From NCBI GenBank assembly GCA_002633025.1, contig NMRB01000336.1, forward strand, positions 141,146 through 205,145: a stretch of DNA of 64,000 nucleotides, read 5' to 3'. Position numbers and translations under genes: made by a program. The notes beneath the pieces were generated by a model. It did no database searches. It saw only the letters and a program-made list of their open reading frames with translations, and was not told where the DNA came from. The DNA comes from Notospermus geniculatus. Lineage: Eukaryota; Nemertea; Pilidiophora; Heteronemertea; Lineidae. Shown piece after piece: positions 20,738 through 33,481 of this stretch (within the stretch, counting starts at the first letter, position 1; each line of letters opens with the position of its first letter).

Positions 20738-23645
20738 AAATCTGAATCAATGAAGTTCACGAAATTCAAACAATCGTTCCGAGTAGGGTTTCTGAATGGG
20801 GAACGGTAAGACTTCACAACGACGATTCCCAGACGTTAGCCTATACTATCGCCGAAAGAAAATGAAGGCTAGTCAGGGTACTGAATTAGATACTTCTATA
20901 GATCAACAATGTTCATCTCAACATTACATGTAGTATTAAAACAGTTAAATAAAACCACGACGTTATCAATTGTTAGTAGTGAATTGAATTTTTCCATCAT
21001 GGCCGAAGCAAAAGCATATTGGCCCAGATAAGTAAGTCAAAAAAGACCAAGTCCCCTTGTGAACAATTCTGACAGCGAAGCGTAGACTATCTAACCAGTT
21101 TGCATTACAACACCTGTCTTGAATGCATCATCTCGTAGACTAGTCCTCGAAGGTCGTCCAATAAGGGCAGGCCAATAAAGGACATTTTAGTTGATTGGCA
21201 CCATCAACATTACTGATCAAGACTATCTTGTGGAAATACCGCCATCAATGGACTGGACTCTAATTGCGCACGTCAATTTATTGCAAGGTGACGTGAGCGT
21301 AGCACGAATGGCCCGATACATCCCATGGCGATGGTACACATGGAATAACATGTATCTTGGCACACTGAGATATCGTGATTCAATATGACCAATCAATGCG
21401 TCTTCAAAAATAAACTCGAAAATTTCTGCAAGCCGATGCCATAACATTCAAGTTTCCATTGCTGTAGCTCCAATGGTTTTTGAGATATTTAGGAAAACAT
21501 ACTGTCCTTCAACTTTCTAAAGAGTGTAGACTTTAGAACACACAGTCAGGTAATTGGGGCCTATATATAGGTGCATGCAGGCCAACTCCTGTTCCAATTT
21601 TTTGCAGATCGGAACTCAAACCTTAACCTCTTTTTAAACGGCGTCATAGATTATGTAGGGGCCTACCTGTGCACGGGTGACGGAAGCCTCATGCATCTAT
21701 TTCACATTAGACAGCCGGTGGAAAATGACCGAGGGTAAAACACGGTGTTCACATTTGCAGCTAACATCGAGCCAAGCTTTTTTCCACGACACATTTGATT
21801 TTCAAGGTGAAGATGATTGCCTATCAGTGACGAAAGGGACAGTGTGCTCGGTAAGAAATGGGGACGGTGTGCTCAATTACCAAGCGAAATTGGGGGCCTT
21901 GTTCTCGATTTCCGAGAGAATGGGGAACGTGTGCTCAATTACCTGAGAAATTGCGGAACGTGTTGTGCTCAATTTAAAAGCCTACCTAAGAAATTGGGGA
22001 CCGTTTGCTCAACCTAAGAAATTTGGGACCTGGTGCTAAACGTATGAAATTGGGCCAATTTCATACGTTTAGCACCAGTACTATGTGCTCAACCTAAGAA
22101 ATTGGCAACCGTGTGCTAAGTGGGATCAGGTGCTCAATTACCTATGATACAGGGAACCATGTGCTAAATTACGTTAGAAATTGGGGACCGTGTGCTCAAC
22201 CTAAGAAATTGAGACCGTGTGCTCAATTACCTACATGTATAACACGTTTAGTCTCCTGATGGCCAAATCAAGAATTACATTCAGTCATATAAGGTCATAT
22301 GACCAAAGAATAAAAATGTTACAAAAGTTTCAGAGCAACAGCCCCAGACATGCCAGACAGCCACCCAAAAGCAATGCCAAAACTGAAACAGTTATTTTTC
22401 TTTTGATATACATGTAGGCCTACAGTCATATTGATAATGATATGCCGTTATTGAGCATGTCTGGTGAATGAATCATTGATTTATGGTATTGCATAACAGA
22501 GATAGACTCCATTCTTCACTCGGTACTGAAATACATGTACCGGTACCTGTCAAAGGACTTTGTGCCCTTCTGAAGATGAGTGAAATCGACAACCTCAGAA
22601 GTTTGCTTTTGCACCCCACATGACATAGGCCTACATTGTGTAGGAAGTTGCCATCATGGAAGGTCACAAAATTTGCAAAGAGCATTCATGGTACTGGTAA
22701 CAAAAGTTTGCGAAACACTGGAAGGGTGCAAAGTCCGTTGGCAGGTATTTTAGTACCCTGAAAGAATTGAGTCAACATGTTCATCTGAAATGCAATGTAC
22801 CATAAATCAACAATTCATTCACCAGACATGCTCAATAACCATGACTGTATATTCAAAAGAAAAATAACTGTTTCAGTTTTGGCATCACAAAATACTGAAA
22901 TAAAAAGAGTGTTTTTTCTGACTCACCCTGTACATGGTCTTTGCGGGCAGGTGAAAATAAGATGAAATACATCCTACCAACACCACGCAGACTTCAATCT
23001 CTCCTTGAACTTGCCCATATCCAAAGCTAGTCACAGGTCATGGTAGATGCAGCCTGTTGAATAGCAAAAAATGTCCTTCGACTTGAAGGGTGTGGCATCC
23101 TCTTCTGCAATCTCTCTCAAATGATGGCACATTCTGTGAATTGTAAACACAAATCAATGGAATGTAAATGATATAAATTCTATAGGCTTACTATTAGGTA
23201 CCGTGTTTGTGCTGGCGTCATGCAAAAACATTGTCGACAGGTCCTACATGTGCATCCAAAGTCATGAATTTGTGTTTGAAATCCAGCTTGATCAGACCTT
23301 GGATTGGATCTGCCAGATGATATGCACTCGGCGCATGCATCTTTCCTCTTGAAGACAGTAAGGATCAGTAGCAACCAAGCCAGCACAGCATAGGCCTAGG
23401 CCATAGGCCTACAATTAAAAATAGATGCTGGTAATTTTTGCTACAGTGTAGTCTAGGCCTACTGGGCCTACACGCCATAGCATCTCGCTCCCTGCACCCT
23501 GCTCAACTGATAGGCCTAGCCTACCTCGGACTGATCCTTCGGAATGGCATTGAAAGGAACTGCCAACTGGCATACCGGTAGGCCCACAGGCTAGGGCCTA
23601 TAGGCCTATGGACACTAATCCATTCCCTCGAATTTCGAGCGGTGT
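20738..23645. repeat. Allelic copy 2 of the 3 kb segment
   Basis: The contig starts inside the last codons of gene C (Asn-Leu-Asn-Gln-stop at 20739-20753) and runs in the same order as copy 1. Past 23645 it continues into new sequence, so this is the contig that joins to the right. Confidence 0.85.
21835..22235. repeat. Minisatellite, second allele
   Basis: Same GTGTGCTCAA array as at 18695-19080, but with a 47-base perfect hairpin at 22031-22077 that the other allele lacks. Confidence 0.8.
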
Positions 23646-25077
23646 GATGCCGGTGTGATGCCGCCGCATCCGTTACCTTTGTTCATGATCAACGCCTCGA
23701 AACAAACAATTGGAGCTGCGGCGTTCGCCATGCACTGACGCATGCACAGCCATGCATGACAGGTTTCATCAATCGTCCGAGCCCTTTTCAGGATTCCAAA
23801 ATGCCTAATTAAGGTGTGACCAAACCCACCGTACAAACCTGAAGGGATGTCAGTTCAAAAAGTGAAATTTGCACGTCTTTGCTTCAGTTCAGGCCGGCGG
23901 AGCAAGGCCCGTTTTCTTTTCGAACGAGTCATCGGGCCGCGACTTACATGTAAACTTGGCCTCTATGCAAAAATGTACGAAGAAGGCCTGGTCAAATGAA
24001 AGCCAATACGCTAAATGCTCACCTTGCCTGTACATCATGACACTCCTGTGGCTCTGCGTAGCAGAGCGGCAAGAACACGCTACGCTCATACACTGTATCC
24101 AGCTACTGCAGACGCATTGCTGCAGACGGTACTATCTACCGGGTGTGTATAAGTCAACGACTCGGGACGTAGTGACGTGACGTGAGCGGCGCAGCGATTC
24201 ACTGACGGCTCATTTGCATGTAAAAGATGTCTAGTGCGAGTAGCTCGCATCCTTGAGCTCACTAATTGTCTTTAGTATTGCTATGCCTACTGACTCCCGG
24301 TGATCACGATTGCCCTGATAATGCCGCCTACTGAAAGTGAAAAGGCCCCGGGTACATGTATCATCACAGTACTCAAACAATAGCCCTGGTTACACCTATC
24401 TAAAATCCCCGTGCTTTTTGAGACACGGTTTTTTCCGAACCAGAAAAATCATGGCGTTGACTACCGGTACTTAAAATGCGATTGGTAATAAAGTTCCTTA
24501 ACCCGGCGATAGGGACATGCATGTCGGCAACTCTCCATAATCAAGTGCCTACTGGATGCGTGAAATAGCCTATACGCATGCGCATGACTCATTGATTTGC
24601 ATCGCCGTCTGTCGGGGTGCTGGGAACTACAGTAGACACGGGGATTTCGCGGTTACACTACATAAAATACCCCGTGTCTAAAAAATTGGAAATGGAAAAC
24701 ATTTAAATACGTCACACCGGGATGTAAAACTGAACACAGTACCTACATGTATACAGTCATACTTGTGAGTCACGGGGATCAAACCGCATTACGTTTAGTC
24801 TGTTCCAATGGAAGGTTTCCATCCAGCCTATCATTATATAACTTCCATTTGACCAGACATGCCAGACTCCTTTCTCACATTGCTCCATCAGCCAGCAAGT
24901 CAATTGGAGTGTCGGATAGAATTGGCTATCTGGAAAATGGACCGTTATGACGATAGCAGCTCTGTGGTGAGGAGGGCATTATCCTCACTTATGGAACGTC
25001 TCATGTTTTATGTCTACTGTATTTTTCCCAGTGGCATAAGTTGATAGTGAGAGACATCTTCGGAAACGGTTCGTCCT
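23646..25077. other. Intergenic, no gene seen
   Basis: A GGTTACACCT-type MITE with internal CCCCGTG / CACGGGG repeats spans about 24386-24721. Nothing else is recognisable; the short open frames are not bounded by convincing splice sites or conserved motifs. Confidence 0.5.
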
Positions 25078-25370
25078 TAGTGAGGTTTCGTAAACCTGCA
25101 CGAAGTACGAAATACCAAATTCTCCTTTATTTCCATGATCTATAATGTATTATCAGGAGATGGTTGGTACCAAATATCCCCCGCTGCCGGGTGCATCTTT
25201 TAGCATATGCAAGACCGAGAGAGTTTTGGTGCATCTTGAATTTTTAAATTTCCACTTCGTAGTTACGAAGTGGAAACGAAAGCCAAATTTCAGAGTTTAA
25301 TACACGCCGCAACTCTATCAGTCTTGCGTCATATGCTAAAAGACGCTCTAGCAGGCGACATTTGTGGCAA
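25078..25370. repeat. Foldback MITE copy, truncated on the right
   Basis: It matches 8692-9083 from GAGGTTTCGTAAACCTG through the central AAATTTCCACTTCG and TACGAAGTGGAAA to ATGCTAAAAGACGCTC, then stops where an unrelated GGGCTCCTTT motif begins. Confidence 0.75.
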
Positions 25371-26119
25371 TACCGGGCTCCTTTTAAAGGGGGATCACTT
25401 AAAAACACAATTTTGTCGTGTCAATAACGTTTCGATAGATGATATTCGTAAAGAAAGAAAATCACAATAAAATATTTGACAGGCTTACCAAGGAAACTCG
25501 TACAGGATACCATCAGTTAATGAGAGAGAAATCAAAGTGCCGTGTGTCTACTAAAGATTTCCTATTGTATTGCTTTAAAACCCGTTGTTGTACGACACAG
25601 AAACCGTTTCCATCAGCGAATCGACGTTTAACACTTCTTTGATGAACGTTTCTCAGTGCACCAGATAAAAATGTTTAGGTATGACTGGCACGTGCATGTC
25701 CTGACGATGTATTCCAATGGAAATACTATTGTTAGCGCAGGATATTTGGAAAGAAGTTCGGAGGGCATTAGTAAATTACTTTCCGAGAGGGTTAGCTCAG
25801 ATGTTCGACGGCAAGACAAAATAATGCCTTGCAGCGTCAGGTATCACGGACCTGTTTTTCAGTACGTAGACTACTAAATAGAATTCAATATCCATATAAA
25901 TAAATGTACCGCGGGGTGGTTTTTATACGGTTTTCATACCCTCTTTGTCAAGGTCAAAGGACCGTTTCTTTCAACTCAGCTGTGTTGCTTGAATTTAGTA
26001 GTTTTGGGGCAGATGTGAAGTTTGGATTGACCTGTTGGCGAAGGATCCTGATGACGGCGAAGACGGACAGCTGACAGGAGCATCCAGGCTTTCAACACCA
26101 TCTCGGAGAACTCCGACAG

Positions 26120-26365
26120 CAGGGGCGTAGCTAGTAGGGGGGCAAATGCCCCCCTCCGAACAAAAAGTGACAAAACAAATTTTTCCTCTAAAAGGTCATT
26201 TCCCCTTTTCAAGCCAAGTTATTATGGTGTCAGATGTGGGGATCTGAGAGGATATAAATTTTCAATTTTTTTTCTTGGGGAGCACCCCCAGCCCTCCCTC
26301 TGGCTTCGCCCTCCAGACTCAATCAATATTGCGCCCTAGGCCATAAAAGCAAGCTACGCCCCCTG
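26120..26365. mobile_element. CAGGGGCGTAGCTAG-ended MITE
   Basis: The ends CAGGGGCGTAGCTAG and AGCTACGCCCCCTG are inverted. The flanking target duplication is not clear. No coding capacity. Confidence 0.65.
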
Positions 26366-26523
26366 GACAGATATTTTTATGTGAATATGGGACATCCCAA
26401 CAGTATAGGTTTGTCTTTGTGCTTCCACGTACATGTAGATCATGGTGAGAGCGATGCAAGCCTTGATCGGCAGAAGTCTCACCGTCGTAAAACGGAGGAA
26501 CAAACTGATAGCGGGCGTATTAA

Positions 26524-26898
26524 AGGGACTAGGAAATTTTTTTCAAGTTTCGGTTATTACAAAATGCTAGTCTTTCATGATAAATTCCCACCGTCAATTC
26601 ACTTTTTCAATTAAGTGTTAATTACTGGCACCCAGACAAATCAGTCATCACCACACCATGGAGTATTCACCACGTCACTGGGAACCTCATCGCTGTATGT
26701 ATTGTATGGAGCGAGCTTGTACTCTATGTTGATTAGGTTCCCAGTGACGTGGTGAATGCTCCATGGTGTGGTGATAACTGATTTGTCTGGGTGCCAGTAA
26801 TTAACACTTATTTGAAAAAGTGAATTGACGATGGGAATTTATCATGAAAGACTAGCATTTTGTAATAACCGAAGCTTGAAAAAATTTTCCTAGTCCCT
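26524..26898. mobile_element. Foldback MITE with TTAA target duplication
   Basis: The 375 bases form two long arms beginning AGGGACTAGGAAA, flanked by TTAA at 26520-26523 and 26899-26902. The arms match over most of their length, for example CCACACCATGGAG and CTCCATGGTGTGG. The type is piggyBac-like or Kolobok-like, judged from the target only. Confidence 0.8.
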
Positions 26899-27030
26899 TT
26901 AAAGGCTCAAAGGTGAAACGATCTGATATAGAATTTTTGTATGGAACTCCGTACAAACAGGATTCGTCCGATGTAACTCAAAATTACAGTATGCGATCTC
27001 TTACCGGTATTTTAACTGCCGACGTAGAGG

Positions 27031-27289
27031 TAGACTGGTCCCCTGTCGTAGTTCTCGCTTCACTACTACGACAGGCATTTTGAACGCCAACTCGGCATGT
27101 GATTGGTCAGCCAAACGTCATCAACGGTCGCGCCATGAGTCATATCTATTTTTAGAGACTCCCCCGCGCCGCAACGTTGAAAGTCTTTGTTGCTCATTTG
27201 CATACGTGTGTCAGAAAACAGGCAAACATGGCGGACGCGGCCTGTCGTAGTAGTGGAGGAACGGAGCGATACGACAGGGGACCAGTCTA
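27031..27289. mobile_element. MITE with 9-base target duplication
   Basis: Ends TAGACTGGTCCCCTGTCGTA and its complement are flanked by ACGTAGAGG on both sides (27022-27030 and 27290-27298). A nine-base duplication points to a Mutator-like mover. The element has no transposase frame. Confidence 0.85.
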
Positions 27290-28130
27290 ACGTAGAGGAA
27301 GCCACCTAGCGGCAGCAGTACGAACTACAATAAATGTGCGTCCAGTCCATTCGCCGACAACGTAGCTGGTCTCTGGGGTCGGAGAGTGGCGTACACGGCG
27401 ATGGTGGCGCCGGCTGTCGAGAAAAAGTGGCAATACCGGGCTCCTTTAAGAACTGGAGAATTACGTCATCTCTACCAAGTAGGCCAATGTCCCCTCTGCT
27501 TGAACATTCAAGGACTACCGATAAAATTGACCAAGCCGCCCTTCTTCATCAACTCGCCTCACGTCAGCCTGCATCAACATTAACAACGTCAATTTATCCT
27601 CCAGACCGAAAGAAATTCCCAATTTTTGCCGACGGGAAGTTGGCTCTGTTGCTCAGAACTCTCCGGAAGCGAGGTGACAGCTGATCAATCTTTCAGTTCC
27701 CAATCTTTTTCTTTCCGATTATGTGGACAAAAAATCATTGCCTGCTGACGGAAAAATAAACGTCGCCGCTGCCCATAGGGAGAACCGGAGGTATTCCCAG
27801 GGTAGGCTATATAACTTGCCGTCGTCGATGTTACAAACTAATTTCTGTATATGACAATGTGAAATGAACTATGATCATAATTCATTCAGAGGTTCTCGTA
27901 TTCTTATTGCATCTGCCGCACCACAGGAAGTCGTCTGGGCTGGATCAGAGGAATTTTATGAGAAGGGAAAGTATGATAGGGCCTACGACTGCGGATTACC
28001 AAAAATACATAAGAGAGTCCTCTCTTATCAATTTTTGGAATTACATTATTTTCTGTTTCCTCCTGTCCTGCCGTTCTTGACTTTAAAAAAAACGTCAGTA
28101 ACAAAAGAGGCCTTTGGGATCTTACCGTCT

Positions 28131-28206
28131 CACCCGTTTTACTGACAACGTCAGTTTTACTTTCCGAGTGTTGTCAGTAAAACTGACGTTGTCAGTAAAA
28201 CGGGTG
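28131..28206. repeat. Short hairpin
   Basis: The arms CACCCGTTTTACTGACAACG and CGTTGTCAGTAAAACGGGTG are complementary around TTTCCGAGTG. The TTTACTGACA motif is repeated inside each arm. Confidence 0.75.
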
Positions 28207-28445
28207 TTTTTCTCTGCAACTATTCACACATTGCGTCAAGTACCTGTGGCCCCGACGAGTGGTCTGCATGGGGGCTTCCCCCAGAAAAATTTGAAAATCT
28301 AGATGCACTGAGACGCGTTCTAAGGGCATTTTGCAATCGGCCCTGTCCACCTCAACGCGCCGTTAGCTNAAATGGGGGGGGGGGGTCGTTCGGCCCCCCC
28401 CCCGACAACCCCCCCGTGACCCCCATGCATATAGTATTTTGAAGA
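28207..28445. other. MITE-like GC-rich stretch with contig join
   Basis: Poly-G and poly-C runs flank a one-base N at 28369. Motifs such as CCCCCAGAAAAATTTGA are shared with 31847-31862 and 29230-29290, so this looks like a related decayed repeat. Confidence 0.4.
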
Positions 28446-28884
28446 ACAGGAACCGCGCGTGAGTTCGCGTTATGAATTTCTCTTCCCGCATGTCTGCACC
28501 GTTCGTCCAAATGAAAGTTATTTGACCCTGGGCATTCGCTTATCACACCGAAGGGGATTTCATGGACCGGACTTCGTGCATTTGGTATTCAAGACAAACA
28601 ACAGATCGGACTATTGGTGCAAAGCTTCTAATCTGCCATCAACGCCTGCAATCATCTGGGATTATGGGGGAGGTTGGACTCGATCCGAATGTAGGTGGCA
28701 GTGGTAGTGTGCACTTTACGTAGTATCACCGGAGATACCCTGGTGCCTAGGCCTCGTCCTTGTTGGCAGTGTTCGCCTTTCTTGCTGTCCTTCGCATCTT
28801 GGTATGGGCGGCAAGTCGGTTTTACGGGCTATTTCATGGATGAAATATGGTGCTAAGACGCGCGTTAGACTTATCTCGCCATTA

Positions 28885-29030
28885 GGGAGTTTAAGAAATC
28901 AAACGATAAACGTAAACTTTACGACAACGTTATTTTTTCGTACTCATACCCAGGTTTTATATTGCATTTTCGGTGCAAAAATAACGTTGTCGTTAACGTT
29001 TATGTTAATCGTTTGATTTCCAAACCTCCC
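28885..29030. repeat. Hairpin MITE
   Basis: The ends GGGAGTTTAAGAAATCAAACG and CGTTTGATTTCCAAACCTCCC are inverted, and inner arms carry CGACAACGTTATTTTT. Part of the inner motif resembles the edge hairpin at 1-106. Confidence 0.75.
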
Positions 29031-29615
29031 CATTGTCGGTGTGCTTGATACGCCGAGACCAATGCCAGGGACTGACAATCTTCGACGCTTTCGGAATTGC
29101 TTGCAGAGACAACTCGCGAGAAATATCATTTCGTAGAGCAGCGCCTTTTGGGCGCGTGTCCAGGATTTCGCGCAGAGGGGTCCAGGGGATCAGTCGTCTA
29201 GGGTGAAGCCCGAGGGGGAGCGCGAGGGTGGTGTCCCCCCCTTCGCTCAGAAAATTTTGTAAAATCTGCACACCGAAGACGCACATTTCCCAGCAGTTCA
29301 GCCCTGACGTCTTGACTGAGAGAACCTGCATGGTCGCGTCCGCCACGTACATCACAACGGATACCTGATGGCTTATAACAGAACTACAGCGGATATACCC
29401 GAGCAGGGGTCCAAAGTTTCCAGAACCCGCTAGACCCTCACCTAACTTGCCTCTCTCCCAGTCATTTAGTCTCCGTCTATGCTCGCAAAGTGGTACAGTA
29501 AAAAAATCTAAATACGACCTGCGCAAGCAGAGGGTCCGGACCCTCTTTGGACACCCGCCTCCTTTAAAATGCAGGCTACTCCCCCTACCCGTTCAAAGAG
29601 TATAGTTCGGCAGGT

Positions 29616-29721
29616 ATCATCCTGAGATTAACATCAGGAGTTCTCAGCGCTCGCTCCCTTCGTCAAACGTGCGGTGACGAAAGGAGCGAGCGCTAAAAAC
29701 CCCTGATGTTATCAGGATGCG
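29616..29721. repeat. Hairpin of the CATCAGG / GAGCGAGCG family
   Basis: The arms ATCCTGAGATTAACATCAGG and CCTGATGTTATCAGGAT enclose CGCTCGCTCCCTTCGTC and its complement. A longer relative is at 43254-43453. Confidence 0.75.
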
Positions 29722-30480
29722 TTTCATGGACATTTCCACAGCGACCAAGAAGATGGCAGTTCTAGTTTTGGGAAGTAATCTACATGCAGACGAGACCCTC
29801 TGACGCCATCTTTTTACAGATTGAATGGACTATGCGAAGACATGGGGACGAAGTTACTGATCATCAGGGGTGGTTAACTGAAGTCTTGAAGACAGACATC
29901 CGGTGTAATAGAATGGAAATCCCCTCGATATAGGATGTCTATTGGACTACATTGGTCCGTTACTAATTGAATGTACAATTAGTTATTTCAAACCATGATT
30001 AGCTATAGAAAGTCACTGGCGTGACCAGGGAAGAATTAGGCCTTCCCAGACTTGTTCTACTTCGGTTTTGTTTTGTTTTGTTTACTGTATCCATGATTAC
30101 TCACCTGGGTAACATGACAACAACTTCATGTATATAATGTAATTTGTCTCATTCTGTATTCACTTTTGAAAATGTCGTAAAGACAGAAAACCGGTTTAAG
30201 GAATACATCATTAGAACTTCAGCCAATGTTTATTTTATTTTCTTATTGACACTACTTCTACACATGTTTCGCACTTAGATTTTCTAATTTCCAACAATAC
30301 ATATAGGCCTATTCAATGCATATAGCGGACCCATTCATTCTTGAATGAGCATCAGTCAACTGGTCAAGAGAAGTTGCTTCTGTACCCGGGCTTCTGTATC
30401 GGTCCGCTAGAACATCGCTGCCATCGTTTGGCAATACGCGCGGCTGACTGCTCCTACATGTACAGTAGCAGGCCTACTCT

Positions 30481-30726
30481 ATGGGCCGATTTAATAGACG
30501 TTTGCTAAGCTAACCATTAGTTCCACCAAAAACAGATAAGCCAGCGAAGAATGTACATGTACAACTAAATTTTCCCCCAAAAGCCCCGTTTTCTAAGCTC
30601 TGTACAGCGCTTATTATCCATCCAAACGGGGGTTTTGGTGAAAATTTAGGTGTAGGTACAGTTTTCGCTCGCTTATCTATTTTTGGTGGAACCAATGGTC
30701 AGCTTAGCAAACGTTAAATCGGCCAT
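30481..30726. mobile_element. MITE with ATGGCCGATTTAA ends
   Basis: The long inverted arms include GACGTTTGCTAAGCT, GTTCCACCAAAAA and their complements. About 246 bases, no coding capacity, target duplication not resolved. Confidence 0.75.
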
Positions 30727-31089
30727 AAGAGAGACCAAATCAGGAAGTCAGAAGGACTGGATTCTCTCACACTGGCACGACACATATGCTGCAATGAGCA
30801 TTAGATTCAAACGATTTAGTTGAATGAACATAGCTTACCAGAAAGGAAGATGACGACAAAAACAGAAGTGCTTTCAACTAAATTTTTATTTCCTTTTTCT
30901 ATAAAAAGATGAAAATACAGAAGTACCGGTACATCTCTTTTTATGCTAATCCCACAAACACATTTTCTAAGTCTTCAAAATAACTAAGTTGTTACTGCAT
31001 ATCCAATAGAAGGTGCAATGTAAGAAGACAATGGCAAAGTCTGGCAGTACTATGAAGATTTGTGTTTCTTCCTGAAATAATGTACCATG

Positions 31090-32014
31090 CAGGGTCGGAT
31101 CCAGGGTCAACAGAAAGGGGGCCACGACTGTTTGAAGCTAGTGCTTCGTGTACACGTCTATCTCGTAAGTATTGATCGCCCATATGGCAAACGTTGTGGT
31201 TAGTTTGCGGTTTGCGGTCAAAAACTGCAAGCACTTGGCTAGAAGTACACAAACAAGTATTCTCCCCGTAGATTGAACCTTGATTAGGTAAGAAGTGACG
31301 CTGATAAGTTACAGAATCATTTTCTTGATTCAAGGAGAATAAACGATGATTTTGACTTTAAACCTGTTTTCAATAGAAATTCATTCCTCTTTTGGCATTG
31401 TTCACCCTTTATAATTTGTGTGAATGGGAGGTACGTTGTATGGTATTCCATTGTATGCCTACTCGAAACGCGGGCCGTTAAATAGAAATGCTGGCAAAGA
31501 GATTCTTCATGAAGCAATCGGCATTAGCTTAGTGAGAGATCCCTGTACAAAGTTACAGAATGATTTTTTAAAGACAGTCGTTTACTGTCAAAAAATGGCA
31601 TGAAACCTTGATATGGGCGTACACATGGATTTACGGCCTATTGTACGGTCGTTCTAAATAAGGATAAAGAGGAAGGGCCTAGCGTTTGACGGAATGATTA
31701 TTACCAGTTGTTACCGCTTGGTGTCAGCAGCGCATGGGACATCACAGCTCATTAACATTTGAGAATAATTTCCACTTCAAACGGCCGTGGGGCGTAGCTG
31801 AACGAAGGTGGTGAGCACCGAGAGCGTGAAGCCCAAACGGGGACCCCCAGAAAAATTTGACGATTTAAGTGCTTTTAGATGCATTTTCCTGGCATCCTGA
31901 GAGCAAAAAACTCGAATTTTTATGGGATTGAATTTTTCTTGCCAAAAAACCCCACTACTCTGCCAAAAATAGGGGTGGGGCGTACACCCCCCACGCCCCC
32001 TGAATCCGACCCTG
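31090..32014. mobile_element. CAGGGTCGGATCCAGGG-ended element, 925 bases
   Basis: The ends CAGGGTCGGATCCAGGG and CCCTGAATCCGACCCTG are inverted and flanked by CCATG on both sides (31085-31089 and 32015-32019). The interior has no transposase-like frame. At about 31790-32000 it contains a GGGGCGTAGCTGAA segment reminiscent of the 26120 element, so it may be a nested composite. Confidence 0.65.
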
Positions 32015-33058
32015 CCATGTGTGGTGTACATCATTCAAGTTTTCGTCACTCTCAGCAGGAGGATACATGCGTATCGGCAGATGTCGATCGATATGATTGA
32101 GAGATGCGAAAACAATACTGATCGTGGTTTTTGTTGGTCAAAATAACTTTCAACTTTGGTTACTTGGTGATGTCACTCTCTGCTGATCTGTGACGTCATT
32201 CAACCCCAATAACAAGCCAAGTGACTGAGACACTACAGTTGGAGACAAAAATTCATAACCTCGTTCGACGCTGGTGAATTTTTCTTGTATGGAAATAGCA
32301 TTGCATCACTTTACATTGACGTGTGATATGAACACTTTCAGTTACAAAAATACTTTGTAACAAAACTTTCACTTACATGTATGAGATGTATCTTTGGGTT
32401 TGTAATAAAATAATCAATCAAGAACTTTCAATACATTCAGTAGCCTAATGAGTGAAAGATGACAACACAGACAGAAAATGTTCTTGTTTTATTTACAGAA
32501 AATCTGCAGTTAATTCTATACCTTTTTAATCTGGTTTTAAAATAATCAAATGGCACATTATTTTCTAAAGAGCTACACAGCATCAAAATAGCCTGACACC
32601 TAAAAATAGTCATCATCTCTAAAAGAAGCAAAAAGACACAAAAAATAATAAAAACTTTGCAACTAAAATATGAACTTAAGCACTTTGGGGAGGGTTACTT
32701 ACTTGAAGAATGGCAAAATTGCATGTACATGTATGCATTAACAACTGATGTACATGTAGGATCATTTCCATTTTCGGTAATATTTTGAAATTGCCAGGGT
32801 TAGGTGGCAGAATTTACTTTCAACCAGAATGTCAGTAAGATGTTATGTGAGAAAATGCTCTGAAGAATGCACCTTGCGACAGAAGTGAGAAAAAATCTAA
32901 AGGAAAACTGGATACATTATAACATAATTTCCTTTCCTAGACAAAGTACTTCTGTTGTCACAGATGTCATACTACTCCAGGAGAGAGGGAGCACCCTACA
33001 TGTCTGATCTAATGTCTTATGTCTGAACCAAACTCAAGCTTAGGATATACAGCCTATA
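32015..33058. other. Intergenic downstream of UNG
   Basis: A/T-rich and without a gene on either strand. An AATAAA on the minus strand (32488-32493) could end the UNG transcript, 1.7 kb after its stop, but nothing in the sequence fixes this. Confidence 0.35.
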
Positions 33059-33481
33059 GGGCCATTCAGAAAAGCCAAAAAACCACATTCAAATTCGATC
33101 CGCATTCTGGACCGAATGTGTTCCAAGTTTTTGGGTAGCGTTTACACATGCATGTTGATCTAGTCACATTCCAATGTCAAATTTACCTTCGTGGAGCTCA
33201 TCACAGCGAGTGCGGTTAGTGGAGGTAGAAAAACCACATCAATGCGCATGCGCGCGCAGGTAGGATGAATCCGGATTTGGGTCTCATGATTTGCGTTCAG
33301 TCAAGAATTTTAATCTGGTCGTATATGGTCCAATGCGGGTTCGGGACCAGCAAAATCGGTGGTGCATTTTAAATTCTGATTCGACCACATTGGGTAGCGT
33401 TTACACGCAATTTTGAACCACACGCAATTTTGCATTCGATCGGCTCGCATGTGGATTTTTGCCTGTCGTCTAAACGGCCCT
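33059..33481. mobile_element. GGGCCRTTYAGA-ended MITE
   Basis: The ends GGGCCATTCAGA and TCTAAACGGCCCT are inverted. Inner arms repeat GGGTAGCGTTTACAC and AACCACATTC-type motifs. Confidence 0.65.

Noticed and set aside
25656-25877. 73-codon open frame near 25.7 kb
   Set aside because: No family recognised and no flanking splice sites; too short to call.
29005-29526. Long minus-strand open frame of 173 codons
   Set aside because: No recognisable domain, overlaps a hairpin MITE end and repeat-like sequence with CCCAGAAAAATTT motifs, and has no splice or promoter support.
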